Shown piece by piece: positions 45,211 through 56,397 of a stretch of 64,000 nucleotides of DNA; the first letter of the stretch is position 1; every line of letters begins with the position of its first letter. The notes under the pieces are model-generated. The model made no database searches. It was not told the origin of the DNA and saw only the letters and a list, made by a program, of their open reading frames with translations. Location of the stretch: positions 153,472,199-153,536,198 of the forward strand of contig OX235279.1 in assembly GCA_944472155.2 (NCBI GenBank), read 5' to 3'. The position numbers and the translations under genes were made by a program. The DNA comes from Trichobilharzia szidati. Its lineage: Eukaryota; Platyhelminthes; Trematoda; Strigeidida; Schistosomatidae.

Positions 45211-45788
45211 ATTTTTTATGAGTTTGACCACGGACTGATATCAGTTAGAGAACCACTGAAAATCAGGGAGCACTGAACAGCTGTTTCATCCTAGTTTGGT
45301 AATCACCGGCAGTACGCATCCACTGGGGTTCGAATCCAGGACTTCCTGGCTACAAGGCAAGCTCGGATACCATTCAGCAACTGGGAACCGATTCAATGGC
45401 CAGTCCATGAATTCTAACTTCTAATAATTCGTGAGTATAGCGTGACCACCAACCAATGTCATCGGTGGGAAATCCATCCTCACACTTGACTGGATGGACA
45501 TCACTGGTCACGACTTCTCACTAGAACTTCAGGAAACTGTGTCCTGTAGCAAGTCACTAGTGAGCATCAGATTAATTTTCAAGAGTTAGTTTGTAAGGAT
45601 TAGATATCAGTTAGACAACCATTGAAAACCAGTCAAGTGTGAGGATGGATGGTGCTTACTGCAGATGGTTCCAAAACCAGAATGAAACGGATGTCCAGTA
45701 CTCCCTGGTTTTCAATGGCTCTCTAATTGATACGAATTCATGGTCAAACTCGTAAAAACAAATCTAATCCTTACAATCCAACTCTTGA
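45211..45788 (+). mobile_element. foldback HHR-SINE with target duplication
   Basis: A long minus arm (45211 to about 45590) has tail, HHR relic near 45270-45320 (core CCGGTGA), B box GGATTCGAACCCC and head, down to the head-tail junction AGTGAGCATCAGATTAATTT. A further minus tail piece follows, then a plus arm (about 45650-45788) with an HHR relic and a tail ending CCAACTCTTGA. AAATGTTACA is at 45201-45210 and 45789-45798. Confidence 0.82.
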
Positions 45789-45961
45789 AAATGTTACAGT
45801 GTTCATTTTTCAACAAAAATAATTACTAATCTCGATATGGTGGTAGTAGTTTAGGAATATTTATCACTGGATTGTAACTGCGTTTAAAATGTGCTGAGTC
45901 TGCGGTATAACCTAGAAACAATCTCGGCTTGAATGCTGAATACCTTACTAAGCAGGTCACA

Positions 45962-46154
45962 TTTTTTATTTTATTTTGATTACAGCTTGATGCCACATCG
46001 TATTTTTAGGTACAGGTATGGAATTTTCCGCATGTGATATCGGTAGCCCAAATTTTGTAGGCCGACCATAAATATCGGGTGTACACCGGCAGGGGATCGA
46101 ACCCCGGACCATGTGCATGGTCGGCGAGATTCCTAACCACTGTGCCACCAACGC
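45962..46154 (-). mobile_element. tRNA-headed SINE with CR1-type tail
   Basis: The minus-strand head at 46154-46080 has B box GGTTCGATCCCC; the tail carries GGAAAATTCCATACCTGTACC and TGTGGCATCAAGCTG and ends in AAAATAAAATAAAAAAT. Same family as 23096-23292. Confidence 0.88.
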
Positions 46155-46716
46155 TTTAAAACAAGCAACAAACCGAAATTCACAGTTTTCCCTTAAGCTA
46201 ATTATTTTTTAATAAACGATGGACAGGTAATATATCACAGTTTATCCCAATAAGCAGGCATTCTATTTTACAAAAATTTCTGAACTGAAATGAAAACAAA
46301 AATAACGTTATTAGCTGATTACCAGACTGAAGTTCTATATAAAAAGCAACACGGGTGGGCCAATTTAGAGATAAAAAAATTTCCCTCATATTAAAAGAAT
46401 ACACATTGTGTTATAAATACTTTCGTCTCCAAAATGCTTGACCTAAGCCCAAAAATTGAATCTTAAGGCTTTTCACCAATTTGTTTTTTATTTATATGTC
46501 TTTATCTGCTTTTGTATATGTATAAAACGGTTTCCACTTCTGCAGATGACATGATTTTTTGATAAGCCTTTTTTTCCCCTTTTAGTATTCGTGTTTTCTT
46601 GGCACCAATAAATAGAATAAACCATTAATAATGATTCATATCCGTTCAGCATTATCATCATCATCATCATCAACAACAACAACAAGAAGACCACGGTTCG
46701 GAAGAAATTATTTTGA
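46155..46716. other. no gene seen; simple repeats
   Basis: A TCA-rich then ACA-rich microsatellite lies at about 46650-46684. Confidence 0.45.
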
Positions 46717-46974
46717 AACAAATGGGCATGTGAGTTTATCAATAGATTAGAATTTTCAGCACGCCATTTTATATATACTCCTACCTCATTCCATCCAACT
46801 CTCTTCCATATTCATTCACCTGTGTCAATCATTTCATCAGTGATATGCCTTGCTGCTTTAGTCTCTGCTTGCTATCATTTTCCTATTTTCGTAGTCATCA
46901 TTCTGATCACCTAGTTGTTGTATCTCCAGAGACTGATAAGCGTAAAGTTATGTTATGTAAAGTTTACTAACCAG
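46717..46974 (+). repeat. dispersed repeat, copy 2 (upstream side of kinesin)
   Basis: Same-orientation homologue of 39401-39688. The first ~130 bp is almost identical; the later part has deletions. Confidence 0.85.
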
Positions 46975-47229
46975 CCAATTACATGTTATCACACTGCCAT
47001 AAAAGTTTCATTAGTTTCTCTATCAAGCTATTGTGCTGATGAATAAGCACTGACGTGGTGGACAAACTAGACTTCACAAACACTCATAGGAAAAGCTTTT
47101 TTGAATGTTGGATTCACTACATATTTGTATTTTCATAAATTAAGAAGTATTGTACAGGTTTTAGTATTGCTTTGAAACCTCACTGAAGAGCTTAGCACGT
47201 AATCACTGAACAGTCAACCTATTGTTCAA
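46975..47229. other. no feature seen
   Basis: Unassigned short interval. Confidence 0.35.
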
Positions 47230-47795
47230 TAGTCTTTGATTTACAAATTTATTTATCAATTCAACTGCGCTTGTAGAGCGAGTTATGTTGGCCGTTGCTC
47301 TAGGAACTTGATTTTTCGTGCTCGAGAACATATCCCACTATGGCTAAGTAAAGGTGTAGTTAAAACTATTAACAGCTCGATATTAGACCATCTGGTGCTA
47401 ACCGGTCACAAAGCCAGCGTAGACGAATCCTTCTCCATAATATAACGGGTCCCTAACAAACTACCAAAATCGTCGAAGCACCGCTTACTCCAGACAGCAG
47501 AGGCTATTGCAGTTCGCCTCAAACAACCAGCGCTCTGTGTCCAAAGAAACAGGTCCAACCCTACTACTTCCTGGCCTCAGTAGAACTATAACTCATGAAG
47601 TACCATTACTTCTAATTCTTCTGACATTCAGTTTATTTTATGTTGATGCTGTTCAGCTGCAATCTATCAATATTATTGATTTGATGTTATTTAAACATTA
47701 ATGTCGTTCATAAGACTAATTCATTCATCCATTATAATGTACATATAATTGTAGAACCTGATGATGAATTTATCGAAAAGAGTTCTCTTTGTTGC
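47230..47795 (+). pseudogene. Penelope-like element, GIY-YIG domain and 3' end
   Basis: The frame 47236-47445 has a good GIY-YIG domain: IYQFNCACRASYVGRCSRNL, then AREHIPLWLSKG and ILDHLVLTGH, ending in a stop. After it, in another frame, come RLLQTAEAIAVRLKQPALCV-like residues (to about 47575) and the terminal motif at 47748-47795 (CGAAAAGAG TT CTCTTTGTTG). RT is absent. Confidence 0.85.
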
Positions 47796-48186
47796 GTGTC
47801 TATTCTATTGAAAATTTCTCTCGTTTCGAAAAATATTGTCACCTTCATTCACTTGCAGTGAATAACTAAGTGCTTTTCATACTAGCTCTATCGGTCACAG
47901 AGGTCCCGGGTCCTCATTACGACTTTGAAAATTTCCTCTGTAGGTGAGCCACTGGTGGTGAGTGAATAATTTGCTCAACTGAGCAAGAACAGTAGTTTAT
48001 TTTTCTTTTTTTAACCTTCAGTTTATCATCAAGATGATTTCAGTGCATCTTTATTCATCATTGTTTTTCACCTAATGACTATCTATAGCATTAACCGTAA
48101 TCATGTATAACAAATCATTTAATTCCAGCTCATCTGTTTATAGATTGTTCATTTACAAACCTATTAAAACAGAAATACACCTATTT
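47796..48186. other. no feature seen
   Basis: Unassigned DNA with a possible faint SINE trace near 47880-47960, not supported. Confidence 0.35.
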
Positions 48187-48545
48187 AGATTATTATTATT
48201 TCCTTTAGTTCTTAGAGGAAAATAGGGCTTCAACCACAAGTCTCCATTGCATTCCGTACTCCGCCAACGTTTTCACCTGGCTCCACGTCTGCCCATATGC
48301 TTTCATCTCCTCTTCACATGACCTCCTCCATGTCATCCTCGGACCACCACCAACTCGCCGCTTCCCGTTCGGGTTCCACTCGAGCAATGGCCTGGCGTAT
48401 GATGTCGCTTGATGGTTTTCTCAGAGTATGGTCAATCCACCTCCATTTCTTCCTGCATATTTGCTGCACAATCGGTTCCTGCTGGGTTGGTTCACTCCCA
48501 GAGATCTTTGTTGCTGATCTTTTCTGTCCACTCTTGGATATTTAC
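48187..48545 (-). mobile_element. RTE-like LINE, 3' end
   Basis: Minus frame 48387-48205: LEWNPNGKRRVGGGPRMTWR then QVKTLAEYGMQWRLVVEAL, a clear RTE C terminus, with the 3' tail (CCCTATTTTCCTCTAAGAAC, AAGGAAATAATAATAATC) complete. 48388-48545 carries the preceding RT part, shifted. Confidence 0.88.
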
Positions 48546-48794
48546 TTTTTGTTTGTCTCATGGTAAAATGGGAAATATATTTTCGCTAATTTAGCAGCTA
48601 CGCAAGACCTATTTAAAATCAGTTTATAAAATGAGGCTAAGCTACAGAATTATGTGACTTCTTGTTCTAACTCCCTAGACAAGTGTCCTGAAAAGAAAAC
48701 CGAAATAGTATTAGTGAGACTGTTCGAGACATTCTACGGGTGAGTAGACTAGTACTAATGCAATAAGTGATAACTGTTTGTGAGATAAAAGTCC
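48546..48794. other. no feature seen
   Basis: Unassigned short interval. Confidence 0.35.
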
Positions 48795-48865
48795 GGTTGA
48801 CGGTAGGATTCGAACTAGAGGCTTTCAGATTACTAGTAAAACACTATGGCAGCTGAGTTATGACA
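48795..48865 (-). repeat. tRNA-like SINE head
   Basis: Minus strand: ACTCAGCTGCCATAGTG (A-box region) and AGTTCGAATCCTACC (B box). It resembles a Smalpha head; the ribozyme part was not recognised. Confidence 0.45.
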
Positions 48866-49667
48866 TCAGACAGCTATTCAGGTCATCACTGGTTGAACAT
48901 TACAGTTTTGATGAAATGACTTCGGTACAATATTGGGTTCATTTGTTTATATTTTCTTTTTCAGTATAATAGTGAGGCATGAGTAATTATTGTACACAGC
49001 GTCACGTGATAACTTGATGAGCCATGTAACTGTCTGCAGGTGCAGTTAATTTAGTCTTCTTGTTGACTTGAACTCTGGCTGTATTGTAATCTCGTCTTTA
49101 AAAACAATGGCAGATTGAGTTACTATCAATGTTTTGGTGGTTTTTTAAGTTGAAAAGCAGTTACATCTTTAAATGGTATCACACCATAAATACTGTAGTT
49201 ATAGTAGAATATATGAGGATGAGTTAAGTTTCTATGGCATGTGTGTTCTGAAGACTAATAAAAGTGAAAATAGGCTGTTTTCTTCTCGATAGCCTTCAAT
49301 GAGCAGCATGAAACATAATCGAATAATATAAAGTGAAAGTGGTCTTTGTTACTGTTGCTTTATGAAATTAATCAAAGTAACTTAGACAGTAGCAGGAGTT
49401 CAATTGTCTAAGCTGTCAAAAAATGTTTATTAGTCAAAAGGAAGAATAAGTAAAAGGGATTGACCCCTGAGCTGTTAACTCAGCATTGATACAATGTAGT
49501 CTATGAAAAGTTCATAGTTTTTTTCCAAAACTCACTTCTTAAATTAATTAGGATTAAATAAATTCGTTTCTAATGCAATTTGTCTACACAGCGAATGCCT
49601 TCACTTTTACACTGGTAGCGAATAAAAAATGTTTTTGTCATAAGTTAACAGGTAATTTAATTTGCTT

Positions 49668-49702
<35 letters not shown>

Positions 49703-50024
49703 CCTTTTTTAATGAGATGCATAATTTAGTTAAATCGGTAAAACGATACAAAGCAGACTTACTTCTTTCATAAACAAGACTTTTAGCTGCTTAACTTCCA
49801 TATGTTAGACCAAATTTTAACTCAGTTGAATGCATTACCGCACAATTAATACGCAGTTTCCTTCTTATTACAATGAGTCAATAATTACTGAAGTGACACC
49901 TATAGTTATAAGTCGCACGACTTAAGTTTGCTGAAGTTTGCCTTATTTTCTGTGGTTATTTAACTCAGAGATGCAGCCACAAGAATTTTATTAGGATATA
50001 TATATATATATATACTATTGTTAT
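48866..50024. other. unassigned DNA with (TA)n tracts
   Basis: A long (TA)n run lies at about 49671-49700 and another at 49997-50014. No genes recognised. Confidence 0.45.
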
Positions 50025-50265
50025 TCGCTTGGGTTTCGATGGGAACATAGGGCTTCAACAGCACTTTTCCACTTTGTCCTGTTCCCTGCAGTCCTCTTCA
50101 TCTGGCTCTATGACTGTCCCGAGTCTTTCATCTCCTCCTCACGTAATCCCCTCCATGCCAGCCTCGGACGCTCAACCCATCGTTTCGCGTTCGGGTCCTA
50201 CTCAAGGGCCTGACACGCAGTGTCACCTGGTGGTCTTCTCAGCGTGTGTCCGATCCATATATATA
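50025..50265 (-). mobile_element. RTE-like LINE, diverged 3' end
   Basis: Minus strand shows the tail AAGCCCTATGTTCCCATCG near 50050 and, upstream, decayed equivalents of the GEEEM linker and EWN basic region. It is flanked on both sides by (TA)n. Confidence 0.7.
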
Positions 50266-51160
50266 TGTACAATGAGTCAGTGGACGGTATTATTTGTAAA
50301 TTTCTTTAACAGAAGTACCTGTTTTAATCCTTACTATATAAGCCTACATACCCCACATAATGCATAAGTGAAAGGCTCGAAAATAGGGTATGAAAAATCT
50401 TTTTATCGCCTTCAGTAAGTTTGAACACCTTTTTATTATCTCTTCAAAAGGATTAATGTAACCAGCAACACTAATTGCTAAAGCCTTTTATTGAGCTGAA
50501 TTGATATGTGTTAGACCTGAGCACTGCAGTTTTTTGTAACTCTATAACACTTTGTTTATTTGATATATCACTCACTGTATCAGTATTATGACAATTTGAA
50601 CACAGTTTATTGTGTTCAATTATTTGTATGATTATGAACAATGAATAGTGTTTGAGGCGTTATCTAGTAAATACCACTGTTCCACTAATATAGTGATTTT
50701 TTCTGAGGATGAAACAGTCTAGCTTCTATACAGTTAAGAGGACTGCAATTCACTCTAACAAAACTAAATATTGACACTTAGAAAAAAATTTTTCACAACT
50801 ACTGTATCCAACTTTTCTTAAAGCTTCTTACTTGTCACCGAGGTTATTTCTTTGTTATCAATTAAAAATTCTGACATTTTATCCCTCACGAATTAACTTT
50901 TTTCACTTCATTACCGTCCGCAAGTCCTTAGATATTGCAGATTTCAGGAACTTGCCATTTTCTAATTGTGAATGTCTACATAAGGAAAAATATTTGTCTC
51001 CGGTTTCGTTATATCGGGTAAATATGTTTGTCTTTTGTCAACTTGATCCTATATTTCAGATTTTAAGTTTTCACTCTGTTAAGAGGCTCAAATTATTCAG
51101 AAGAAATTATTTCTACAACATTTTCAACGACTGGATTTGTACATCACATTTACACTGACA
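50266..51160. other. no feature seen
   Basis: AT-rich DNA; the 108-codon frame at 50832-51158 has no recognised domain. Confidence 0.4.
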
Positions 51161-51162
51161 TA

Positions 51163-51220
51163 CGCCTACAAATGGTTCTCTAGCTAATGTCAGCTCATGA
51201 TAAAAATCCTGTAATTTACC
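51163..51220 (+). mobile_element. HHR-SINE tail fragment
   Basis: AATGGTTCTCTAGCTAATGT then CAGCTCATGAT is the family tail only. Confidence 0.7.
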
Positions 51221-51284
51221 TTCGTTAATCACACAATTTTCACACAAGATTTTGGTCTGAATTAGAAGTTTGTATTGAAAGTTA

Positions 51285-51513
51285 ATTTGGTGGCATAGCG
51301 GTTGGGACGCTCGCCGACCATGCACATGAACCGGGATTCGATCACCGGCGGACGTACTCATTTACCTCGATAAGCCAGAAATAATGCTGGTGAAGAGGAA
51401 TGGTTGGCCCTGAGGCTAGCAACCCCATCCTCTAAAAATAAACACCGCTACAGAAACTTCAAGCCACTAGCTTGAAGCCCTATGTTCCACTGGGGAACGT
51501 GAAGGAAAAAAAA
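51285..51513 (+). mobile_element. tRNA-headed SINE with RTE-type tail
   Basis: Head with A box TGGCATAGCGG and B box GGATTCGATCAC. The full body ends GAAGCCCTATGTTCCACTGG then GGAACGTGAAGGAAAAAAAA. The GTTCC/GGAAC hairpin is the same as in the RTE tail (GTTCC-TCTA-GGAAC). Confidence 0.9.
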
Positions 51514-52350
51514 CCAACCACAGAACTTCTGCCAGTCATCACCGATGCCCCGAAAAAAGGAGAAGTCTTGAATTTAATGAACAGAACAGTTTGTGAAGAT
51601 TGTTTGATATACGCATGAGATCATATCAAGACCAAATGTCAAATACACAAGCTGACATTACTTTGATTAGGATCATTCAGTTCTTATCAGACAACTTTTT
51701 CTCATTGTTTCACATTGTTACAAGTTACTTAGAAAGATCTCCTTTGGATCAATGACCATTGACATATTCAATTATCTAGTGGTTGACTATTATCAGTCAA
51801 AAACAACGAACTATTTTCTTTCTATTTAACGGAAATTTGAGAGAAAAATGCATGAAAATACCACAAAGCCTCATGATACTGGAAATGTCATCTTTGGGAT
51901 ATGACTTTTGGATGTAAGAGAAGATGGAAATCTAAACAGGCTGCGAAATCAATACTAAGTGTCAATAACTAATTCACGTTTCATTATGTGATACAATGTG
52001 GTTAGTAAAGCAGTAGTGTGATAATGTCAAACTTCATGCTTTCATTACGTAACGGGTTTAAAGCATAATCCTCAGTTAGTTTTTAACTGTATTAGATGAT
52101 ATTCAGGTTACATTGCAGAAAAGTGTATCAGCTTTAGTGAATCATTTATGAATGTAGTCGGTACAATGCGATCATCATCATGATAATTTGAACGATGAAG
52201 AGATTATTTACCACATAAGTAATAACAATGTTAATAACATCTAAGCCATGCAATGTCAAAATAATGTTTTTAATATTTAGCTAAAATTCTATCGAAAATT
52301 TGGTTTGCGGGGATCTGACTGATTGCTAGCTCGATCTCGAAATAATTTTA
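51514..52350. other. no feature seen
   Basis: Unassigned AT-rich DNA. Confidence 0.4.
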
Positions 52351-52360
52351 GTTAGCGAAT

Positions 52361-52788
52361 CCTCCAACCGAGGATTACATCATCAGCTGACATCAGTTAG
52401 AGAACCGTTGGAAAATCTGGGAATACTGGAGAATTGTGTCGTCATAGTTTGGGACTCTTCGTCACTACATACCCACCGGGGTTCGAACCCAGGACCTTCC
52501 GGTTACAAGGTTAACTGGCTCGTAGACCATTAAGCCACTGGAAACTTACTCAATCCAATGACTGATGAATTCCAACTTCTGCCAATTCACGACATAGCAC
52601 GATCACTTCACAGTGTCTTCTTCGATGAGTTGCCGCCTAACCTTCAACTTGCTGCACCCTACTAGTCACGGCTCCCCACTAGAACCCCAGGTAATTTCCT
52701 GAATAGGGCCAGTCGCTAGTGATGTCAGCTCATGATGAAATCCTCCAACCACACAAACAAAATCCCTACAAAAAACCAATACTTGAAA
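52361..52788 (+). mobile_element. foldback HHR-SINE
   Basis: A long minus arm (to about 52718) carries tail, HHR relic near 52424-52475 (helix II GTCC kept, core ACGAAGA), B box GGTTCGAACCCC and the whole head. It flips to a plus tail (GATGTCAGCTCATGATG to CCAATACTTGAAA). GTTAGCGAAT (52351-52360) and GTTAGAGAAT (52789-52798) are a 9/10 target duplication. Confidence 0.8.
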
Positions 52789-52868
52789 GTTAGAGAATGA
52801 TTGAAAGCCAGGAAATATTAGACAGAGGTTTTACCCTTATTTGGGATTGTTCATCAGTATCCACATCG
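52789..52868 (-). mobile_element. HHR-SINE fragment that hosted the neighbour
   Basis: Minus-orientation tail and HHR relic (CCCAAATAAGGGTAAAACC on the minus strand) truncated just before the B box, abutting the RTE. The 52361 element appears to have inserted into it. Confidence 0.55.
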
Positions 52869-53865
52869 GAACCCTTCGAAGTAAGGACAGGAGTAAGACA
52901 GGGCTGCCTACTATCGCCAATGATTTTCTTGATTGCAGTAGACTGGATAATGTGACAAATATTGGGCAATGAGGAAACAGGCATAAAATGGACTCACACA
53001 AAAACTTGGAGGATTTGGACTTCGCCTATGATACGCGTCTGATTTCCCACAAACTGGAAGACATGCAAACGAAAAGCAACAAGTTAGCAGAAGAAGCATC
53101 AAAGATAGGACTTCAGGTGAACATAGAGAAGACAGAGGTGATGAAGATTCCTGGGCAACACCAACAACAGCAACAACAACAACTGACAACAATCAGCATA
53201 AATGGGAGGAACCTGAAAGAAACAACCTCCTTTACCTACCGACCGGGATGCATCGTTTCAACTACAGGCGGAACTGACGAGGATATCAAAGCAAGAATCG
53301 GAAAAGCAAGACAAGCTTTCACTACTCTCAATTCTGTGTGGAGGTCAACAACACTCAGCATCAAAAATAAGATCCGGGTTTTCAACTCCAATGTGAATTC
53401 AGTGCTACTCACTATACGGATCAGAGACTTGCACTGCGCGTCATATAGAGCATCTCGAACAAACAACAGACCTTCATTAACAGTTCTCTTCGCTCAATAC
53501 TCAAGATCAGATGGCCAGCCAGGAAAGATCAGCAACAGAGATCTCTGGCAATGAGGGAACCAACCAGGAACCGATTGTGAAACAAATATGCAGGAAGAAA
53601 TGGAGATGGATTGGCTGGCCATACTGTGAGGAAACTAACCATCAAGTGACACCACTAGACAAGCCATTGTCCGAGTGGAACCCGAAAGGGAAGCGGAGAG
53701 TTGGTCGTCAGTGCAAGGGTGACTTGGAGGAGGTCAAGTGAAGAGGAGATGAAAACATGTGGGCAGACATGGAGCCAGGTGAAGACTCTAGCAGAGAACC
53801 GAACGCAATGGAGACGCACGGCTGAAGCCCTATGTTCTTCTAGGAACTAAAAGAAAAAATAATAA
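52865..53865 (+). pseudogene. RTE-like LINE, RT C-terminal half to 3' end
   Basis: It starts at EPFEVRTGVRQGCLLSPMIF then LIAVDWIM, a stop, then frame 52988-53554: DSHKNLEDLDFAYDTRLISH (the catalytic FADD is scrambled to FAYD), KIGLQVNIEKTEVMKI, a Q-rich microsatellite insert, TSFTYRPGCIVS, and NKIRVFNSNVNSVLL. A shift leads to 53511-53741 with RKKWRWIGWPYCEE and EWNPKGKRRVGRQ. The tail (CCCTATGTTCTTCTAGGAAC) ends in AATAATAATAT. The endonuclease is missing and the palm broken, so it is dead. It is the longest RTE copy here. Confidence 0.9.
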
Positions 53866-54035
53866 TAATATTTCTTTTTATGACATCTAACTTGCCTCTG
53901 AATTCAGTCTTCATTCACACCACATTCATGTTGATATCAATTATTTTCAATCTTATTACACTTTCATATCATTCGTATATTTTTATTTTAAAATGGTAGA
54001 TTTCTATGTGCCTTCTAACTTTCTCTTATTCAGAT

Positions 54036-54640
54036 GGATTATTGTTATTCTCAAGTGGAACACAGGGGTTCAGTAGCACATCTCCATTTAATCTTTTTCT
54101 CTGAGATCCTATTTAGGTGGTCCTGTGAATGCACATGGGCTGTCATCTCCTCCACGTCGCCTTTGGGCGTGCGATCCTTTGTTTATCATTACGGTGCGTC
54201 GGTGGCTCAGTAGTTAGGACTCTCGCCGACCATGCACATGGTCCGAGGTTCGAGCCCCTGCCGGCGCACACCCGATATCTATGGTCGGCCTGAATTTGGG
54301 CTACCGATATCCATGCTGAAAATTCCACACTTGTACTGAAAATACGGTGTGGAATCAAGCTGTAAATCGAAATAAAATCGAAATAAATAAAATTACGGGT
54401 TACACTCGATTTCCTACCATATGTTTTTGAGCGATAGGTTCTTGGTTGTTTCGTTACTAGACTTCCTTGTTGCTAATCCTTTCCAGCCGGCCATTTGATC
54501 TTCACTATGGAGCGAAGGCAGCTGTCGATAAGAGTCTGAAGCCTGTTCGAAATGCTTTTGCTGACCTACCAAGTCTTCAGTCGATATAGGAGGACTGACC
54601 TGACCATGATGCTGAAAATCTGAATTTTGTCCTTCATGAT
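54036..54640 (-). mobile_element. RTE-like LINE relic split by a SINE
   Basis: 3' tail side 54036-54193 (CCCTGTGTTCCACTTGAG on minus) and coding side 54392-54640 (decayed equivalents of the RT C terminus, as in 4150-4385). The SINE at 54194-54391 sits between them. Confidence 0.75.
54194..54391 (+). mobile_element. tRNA-headed SINE with CR1-type tail, in RTE
   Basis: Head GTGCGTCGGTGGCTCAGTAG, B box GGTTCGAGCCCC, tail GCTGAAAATTCCACACTTG then GGTGTGGAATCAAGCTG and an AAATAAATAAA end. ATTACG at 54188-54193 and 54392-54397 is the target duplication. Confidence 0.92.
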
Positions 54641-55299
54641 AAATGCAGCAGATTTTTAAACTGGTTTCAAATTACTGAGGATTTGTCTTGTCTTTCCGAT
54701 CCTGCATTTAATTCTCTCATATGTGTGGCATTTAGTTGAAACTATGTTCCTTCAGTAAGTGGAAGAAACAACTTTCTTTAGATTTCACCCATTGATGGTG
54801 GTCAATATTCATTCGTTATTGATTAGGTATGTTCATTATTTTTCGATGTGTTCATTTGAAGTCCTATCTTCGCTTCCTTGTCATTTTACTTGTAGGTTTG
54901 CGCCTGTGGATCTCCCAGTTTGTGTTCAAAGTCGAGATCTTTTAAAGTCCTTTTGTTGGTCCAATGTACGGTGTGTCATTTGAATCACAGATTAGTATGC
55001 TGACGTCACCATTTAAGGTCCTGTCCACTGGCGTTTGCAGTTGTCTATTGAATTCTTAGTTCTGTAGACGTGCGTAGTCTTCAGGTGCAGAGCACTGGAT
55101 CATAATAACTTTCCTTGCTTTAGAACAGAATTTTACCACTTTCTCTTGAAATCTGTTTACATGCATTAAATCTTTTCTAAGGAACAAAAAATAAACATTC
55201 ATAAAGTTAGGGACTTGTGTAATGAAATCTACCTTGATGTTAGACTATGAAGATATTGTCATAAGAAGTTGCCAAATAAACGGAAATTAGAACTTTCGC
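54641..55299. other. no feature seen
   Basis: Unassigned DNA; the frame at 54759-54983 has no recognised domain. Confidence 0.4.
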
Positions 55300-55615
55300 G
55301 CTCACAAGACATATACAAGTTCAGTGATTCACCCAGACAAATATCATAGTTACTCAAGTCACTATTGCCAACATACAATTCAAACACAAGAAAGCTTATT
55401 CACTCATTTTGCTCAGTGAAATCCACACCCACGTTCGCCTAAAGAAGACTCATCAAATAAGCATAAACATCAGATAACGAATATCCTCAAAAACTAGAAA
55501 GGTACAATAGTCGATTTGGCATAGATTTCATAGCACGTCACACTTCACTTCGACACAATTTGCTAATATATTGTGCAGAAAGATGGGGAGGATACTTCTG
55601 AAATTACATTTTATA
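55300..55615 (+). repeat. inverted repeat arm 1
   Basis: About 315 bp closely matching the reverse complement of 58121-58435, with few mismatches and small indels. Since the other arm follows an RT relic, this is probably the same retroelement's downstream region inserted in the opposite direction. Confidence 0.85.
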
Positions 55616-56353
55616 GCGAACTTAAGTAGCCATTTGAACAATGAATAGCATAGTTTTATAGTTTATGTAACAGATTTGTTACGAATGCATTAGATCTAAC
55701 TCTCAGCCATTGTAGTACCACAGTGAGGCATGTCTTTGGTTTTTTTCCTAGTCTCTATCTGTCAGTTGTCTTTTTAAACGTTATAAATTTGCTATATATT
55801 ACATTCTTAGTGATATTTTGCCCAATGAACTGATAAATATTTAAATTTCGAGAAGCTAAAGTGTTCCCTTAAGTTAAGTCTATTCACCATAAACTTTTAA
55901 CCATCAATCAGTTTCCTTTAAAAGTTTTGTTCAATCATTTTAAAAGTTATTTAAACTCTTGAATTATACGACTCATTAAAACTCGAGTAGAGTTTATTTA
56001 TGCATTTTTACCTCGAGAAAGTTGAATTTCTTTGTAAAAGAAAAAAACACACAGTTCATTTACAAGATGATGGACATTTTGTCATTTGAATTAATTTTCA
56101 AGATTATTTGATTGCCTGAGTAAGCTTATCTTCATTTAGTTATTGCTCTTGAATACTCCTATGATCTTGTTATACACTAAGATATATTACAATAATCAAA
56201 GACACTGTGCATTAATTCATTGATAATGACTAAGGTGAATTTATTCTAGGCCAAGGTATTGTTAATCTAACCTGAGCGTGTTCAGTATAACAGATTCTTT
56301 CTTCAGTTATCCTTGCTTAGTCTAGTTTTTTTTTAGCTAAACACATCGGCAAC

Positions 56354-56397
<44 letters not shown>

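Noticed and set aside
39401..46974. LTR retrotransposon with the repeats as LTRs and the kinesin inside
   Set aside because: No gag, pol, primer-binding site or polypurine tract is seen between the repeats, and the terminal dinucleotides do not look like LTR ends.
6703..52788. MITE or DNA transposon with terminal inverted repeats
   Set aside because: Arm lengths and breakpoints vary, one end always has about 35 extra bases ending in CTTGA, duplications are 8 to 13 bp and of variable length, and tRNA-like promoter boxes are present. A retroposed SINE fits better.
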